In this document: one piece after another, positions 5,730-7,895 of the stretch | Layout: each line of letters starts with the position of its first letter | Position numbering within the stretch: the first letter of the stretch is position 1 | Source of the DNA: Rhodocyclaceae bacterium | GTDB lineage: Bacteria > Pseudomonadota > Gammaproteobacteria > Burkholderiales > Rhodocyclaceae | Assembly (NCBI GenBank): GCA_023253415.1 | Contig: JALRGK010000203.1 | Location: 1 to 7,895 of the forward strand | Length of the DNA: 7,895 nt | Direction of reading: 5' to 3' | Translations under genes and position numbers: made by a program | Notes under the pieces: model-generated | The model's database searches: none | Told to the model about the DNA's origin: nothing | What the model saw: only the letters and a program-made list of their open reading frames with translations

Positions 5730-7895
5730 TTGCCCAGGAACTTGAAGTCAGTCTGCACACGGCTTTTGTCGAAGCACGCCAGAAGCGCCATGAATTCATC
5801 ACGGTCGAGCATCTGCTACTGGCGCTGATTGACAACCCTTCCGCCTCCGATGCCTTGCGGGCCTGTGGTAGCCAGCTCGAAGCATTACGCCTTGAACTGA
5901 CCCGCTTCATCGAAGAGCACACCCCGGTCGTCGCGGAAGACCATGACGGCGAGACACAGCCGACACTGGGCTTTCAGCGTGTGATCCAGCGGGCCATCCT
6001 GCATGTGCAGTCATCCGGCAAGAAGGAAGTGACCGGTGCCAATGTGCTCGTTGCCATCTTTGGCGAGAAGGATTCGCATGCCGTTTACTTCCTACAGAAG
6101 CAGAACATCTCTCGTCTCGATCTGGTGAACTATATATCCCACGGCATTGCCAAAGTGCCGCGGGATAGTGCGAAGGCAGAGGGTACCGATGGCGATAGCG
6201 ATACCACCGACAAGGCGCAGATGGGGCCGCTCGAACAGTACACCGTCAACCTGAATACACTGGCAGCGCAGGGTAAGATCGATCCGCTCATTGGTCGAGA
6301 GCGCGAGCTGGAGCGCGTTGTTCAGATTCTCTGTCGTCGCCGCAAGAACAACCCACTTCTGGTGGGCGAGGCAGGTGTCGGCAAGACGGCCATTGCCGAA
6401 GGCCTGGCCCGCCGCATCGTTGACAAGGATGTGCCAGATGTCCTGGCCGAGGCCACCGTATACTCACTCGACATGGGTGCCCTGCTCGCGGGTACCAAAT
6501 ACCGGGGCGACTTCGAACAGCGCCTGAAGGGTGTGCTTAAAGCCCTCAAGGACAACCCCAGTGCCGTGCTATTTATTGACGAGATCCACACACTGATTGG
6601 TGCCGGCTCTGCATCGGGAGGCACGCTGGACGCCTCCAATCTGCTCAAACCTGCGTTGGCCAATGGCCAGTTGCGCTGTATCGGTGCCACCACGTTCGTA
6701 GAATATCGTGGCATCTTCGAAAAGGACTCCGCGCTATCACGTCGCTTCCAGAAGGTCGATGTCAACGAACCCTCTGTCGCAGAAACCATCGAAATTCTGA
6801 AGGGACTGAAATCGCGGTTTGAAGCGCACCACGGCATCAAGTACACCGCTTCTGCATTAACCACCGCCGCCGAGTTGTCAGCACGCCACATTTCTGACCG
6901 TCATTTGCCGGACAAGGCGATTGACGTCATTGATGAAGCCGGCGCCGCTCAACGTATTCTGCCCAAGAGCAAGCAGAAAAAAGTGATCGGCAAGCATGAG
7001 ATTGAGGAAATCGTCTCACGTATTGCCCGCATCCCGCCGTCCCATGTGTCGAACGATGACAAACGTGCCCTGAAAAATCTGGATCGTGACCTGAAGGCCG
7101 TTGTCTTCGGTCAGGACAATGCGATTGACGCACTGGCTCGCGCCATCAAAATGGCCCGCTCCGGGCTCGGCAACCCGGGCAAACCGATTGGCGCCTTCCT
7201 CTTCTCAGGACCCACGGGTGTCGGCAAAACCGAGGTGGCGAAACAGCTCGCCTATTGCCTGGGTGTAGACCTACTCCGCTTCGACATGTCGGAATACATG
7301 GAGCGCCACGCCGTCTCGCGCCTCATTGGCGCGCCACCGGGCTATGTCGGCTTCGAACAGGGTGGTCTCTTAACTGAAGCGATCAACAAAAAGCCGTACT
7401 GCGTCCTGCTGCTCGACGAGATCGAAAAAGCCCACCACGATATTTACAACGTCCTGCTCCAGGTGATGGATCACGGCACACTGACTGACAACAATGGCCG
7501 CAAGGCCGACTTCCGTAACGTTGTCATCATCCTCACCACCAATGCGGGACAGGAAACGCTCAACAAATCGGTGATGGGCTTTACCGCCAAAAAACAGGTC
7601 GGCGACGAACTGGAAGAGATCAAACGGGTCTTTACGCCGGAGTTCCGCAACCGTCTTGATGCCACCATTTCCTTCAAACCGCTGGATCTGGCAGTGATTC
7701 TGCGAGTGGTGGATAAATTCCTCATGCAGCTGGAAGAGCAACTGCACGAGAAGAAAGTGGATGTCACATTCACAGACGCGCTGAAGAACTACTTGGCGGC
7801 CAATGGATTTGACCCCCTCATGGGCGCACGCCCCATGGCCCGCCTGATCCAGGACACCATTCGCGCTGCGCTGGCCGATGAGTTGCTATTTGGTC
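5726..7895 (+). CDS. clpA: ClpA, AAA+ unfoldase of ClpAP (3' end off window)
   Basis: ClpA is the hexameric ATPase that unfolds substrates and feeds them to ClpP. The frame is open from the ATG at 5726 to the window edge: 723 residues, about 35 short of E. coli ClpA (758). Residues 1 to about 142 are the Clp N domain, which docks ClpS. AAA+ module D1 has Walker A GEAGVGKT (214-221, Lys220), pore Tyr259 in KYRG, Walker B FIDE with Glu286, and arginine fingers Arg339-Arg340. Module D2 has GPTGVGKT (495-502, Lys501), pore GYVG with Tyr540, [10 protein letters not shown] with Glu565, and Arg643 in FRNRLD. By my count these positions equal the E. coli numbers, so no net insertion or deletion separates them. 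The ClpP-docking loop reads MGF (617-619) where E. coli has [14 protein letters not shown] is close to the C terminus. All catalytic residues are present. Confidence 0.98.
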   Translation, partial: MIAQELEVSLHTAFVEARQKRHEFITVEHLLLALIDNPSASDALRACGSQLEALRLELTRFIEEHTPVVAEDHDGETQPTLGFQRVIQRAILHVQSSGKKEVTGANVLVAIFGEKDSHAVYFLQKQNISRLDLVNYISHGIAKVPRDSAKAEGTDGDSDTTDKAQMGPLEQYTVNLNTLAAQGKIDPLIGRERELERVVQILCRRRKNNPLLVGEAGVGKTAIAEGLARRIVDKDVPDVLAEATVYSLDMGALLAGTKYRGDFEQRLKGVLKALKDNPSAVLFIDEIHTLIGAGSASGGTLDASNLLKPALANGQLRCIGATTFVEYRGIFEKDSALSRRFQKVDVNEPSVAETIEILKGLKSRFEAHHGIKYTASALTTAAELSARHISDRHLPDKAIDVIDEAGAAQRILPKSKQKKVIGKHEIEEIVSRIARIPPSHVSNDDKRALKNLDRDLKAVVFGQDNAIDALARAIKMARSGLGNPGKPIGAFLFSGPTGVGKTEVAKQLAYCLGVDLLRFDMSEYMERHAVSRLIGAPPGYVGFEQGGLLTEAINKKPYCVLLLDEIEKAHHDIYNVLLQVMDHGTLTDNNGRKADFRNVVIILTTNAGQETLNKSVMGFTAKKQVGDELEEIKRVFTPEFRNRLDATISFKPLDLAVILRVVDKFLMQLEEQLHEKKVDVTFTDALKNYLAANGFDPLMGARPMARLIQDTIRAALADELLFG

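Noticed and set aside
6322..6891. 189-codon open frame on the minus strand inside clpA
   Set aside because: It is fully antisense to the conserved D1 AAA+ module of clpA, and the composition (Ser/Arg/Ala-rich) is typical of a shadow frame.
1..7895. Defence, mobile, CRISPR, tRNA or rRNA elements
   Set aside because: None was seen on either strand: no transposase, integrase or attachment repeat, no spaced direct repeats, and no tRNA cloverleaf. Nearly all of the window is conserved housekeeping coding sequence.

Overview
The window is a chromosomal housekeeping segment, most likely from a betaproteobacterium. The clues are protein-level: a short cold-shock protein of the betaproteobacterial style, a TusA with the CGLKCPMP signature, a fused PabB-PabC protein, and closely linked csp / clpS / clpA. 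Base composition looks moderately GC-rich throughout. I see no break in codon use, no mobile element, no RNA gene and no CRISPR array. The assignment is inference from remembered family features, not from a search.

Layout from left to right. Bases 1-1176 (+) are the 3' part of valS, the valyl-tRNA synthetase gene, which begins upstream of the window. It converges, across only 37 bp, on a minus-strand run read from right to left: bepA (periplasmic M48 metalloprotease with TPRs, 3382-4857), tusA (sulfur carrier, about 3097-3369) and a pabB-pabC fusion for p-aminobenzoate synthesis (1214-3094). These three are almost contiguous: the TAA of bepA lies 12 bp before the preferred tusA ATG, and two bases separate tusA from pabB. 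They are probably co-transcribed. Upstream of bepA is a strong rho-independent terminator (4881-4908) that ends the cold-shock gene csp (4950-5153, minus). A 255-bp non-coding region (5154-5408) separates csp from the divergent clpS-clpA pair on the plus strand. clpS (5409-5729) and clpA (from 5726, running off the right edge) overlap by four bases at ATGA.

How the genes work together. ClpS and ClpA form the adaptor and unfoldase of the ClpAP protease: ClpS brings N-degron substrates to the ClpA N domain. ClpA is complete for both AAA+ modules, lacking only about its last 35 residues by comparison with E. coli ClpA (758 aa). BepA acts in the periplasm on outer-membrane assembly. TusA acts in cytosolic sulfur relay, for example to tRNA thiolation. 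PabB-PabC makes p-aminobenzoate for folate. No obvious pathway links these last three; they look like a co-located operon.

I found no novel multi-gene system. The points most worth a second look are regulatory. A perfect 16-bp palindrome sits at the predicted 5' end of the csp transcript. The best promoter for clpS puts transcription start on the ATG itself, suggesting a leaderless mRNA. bepA starts only 23 bp after the csp terminator, with no clear Shine-Dalgarno. In ClpA, the ClpP-docking tripeptide reads MGF rather than the IGL of E. coli.
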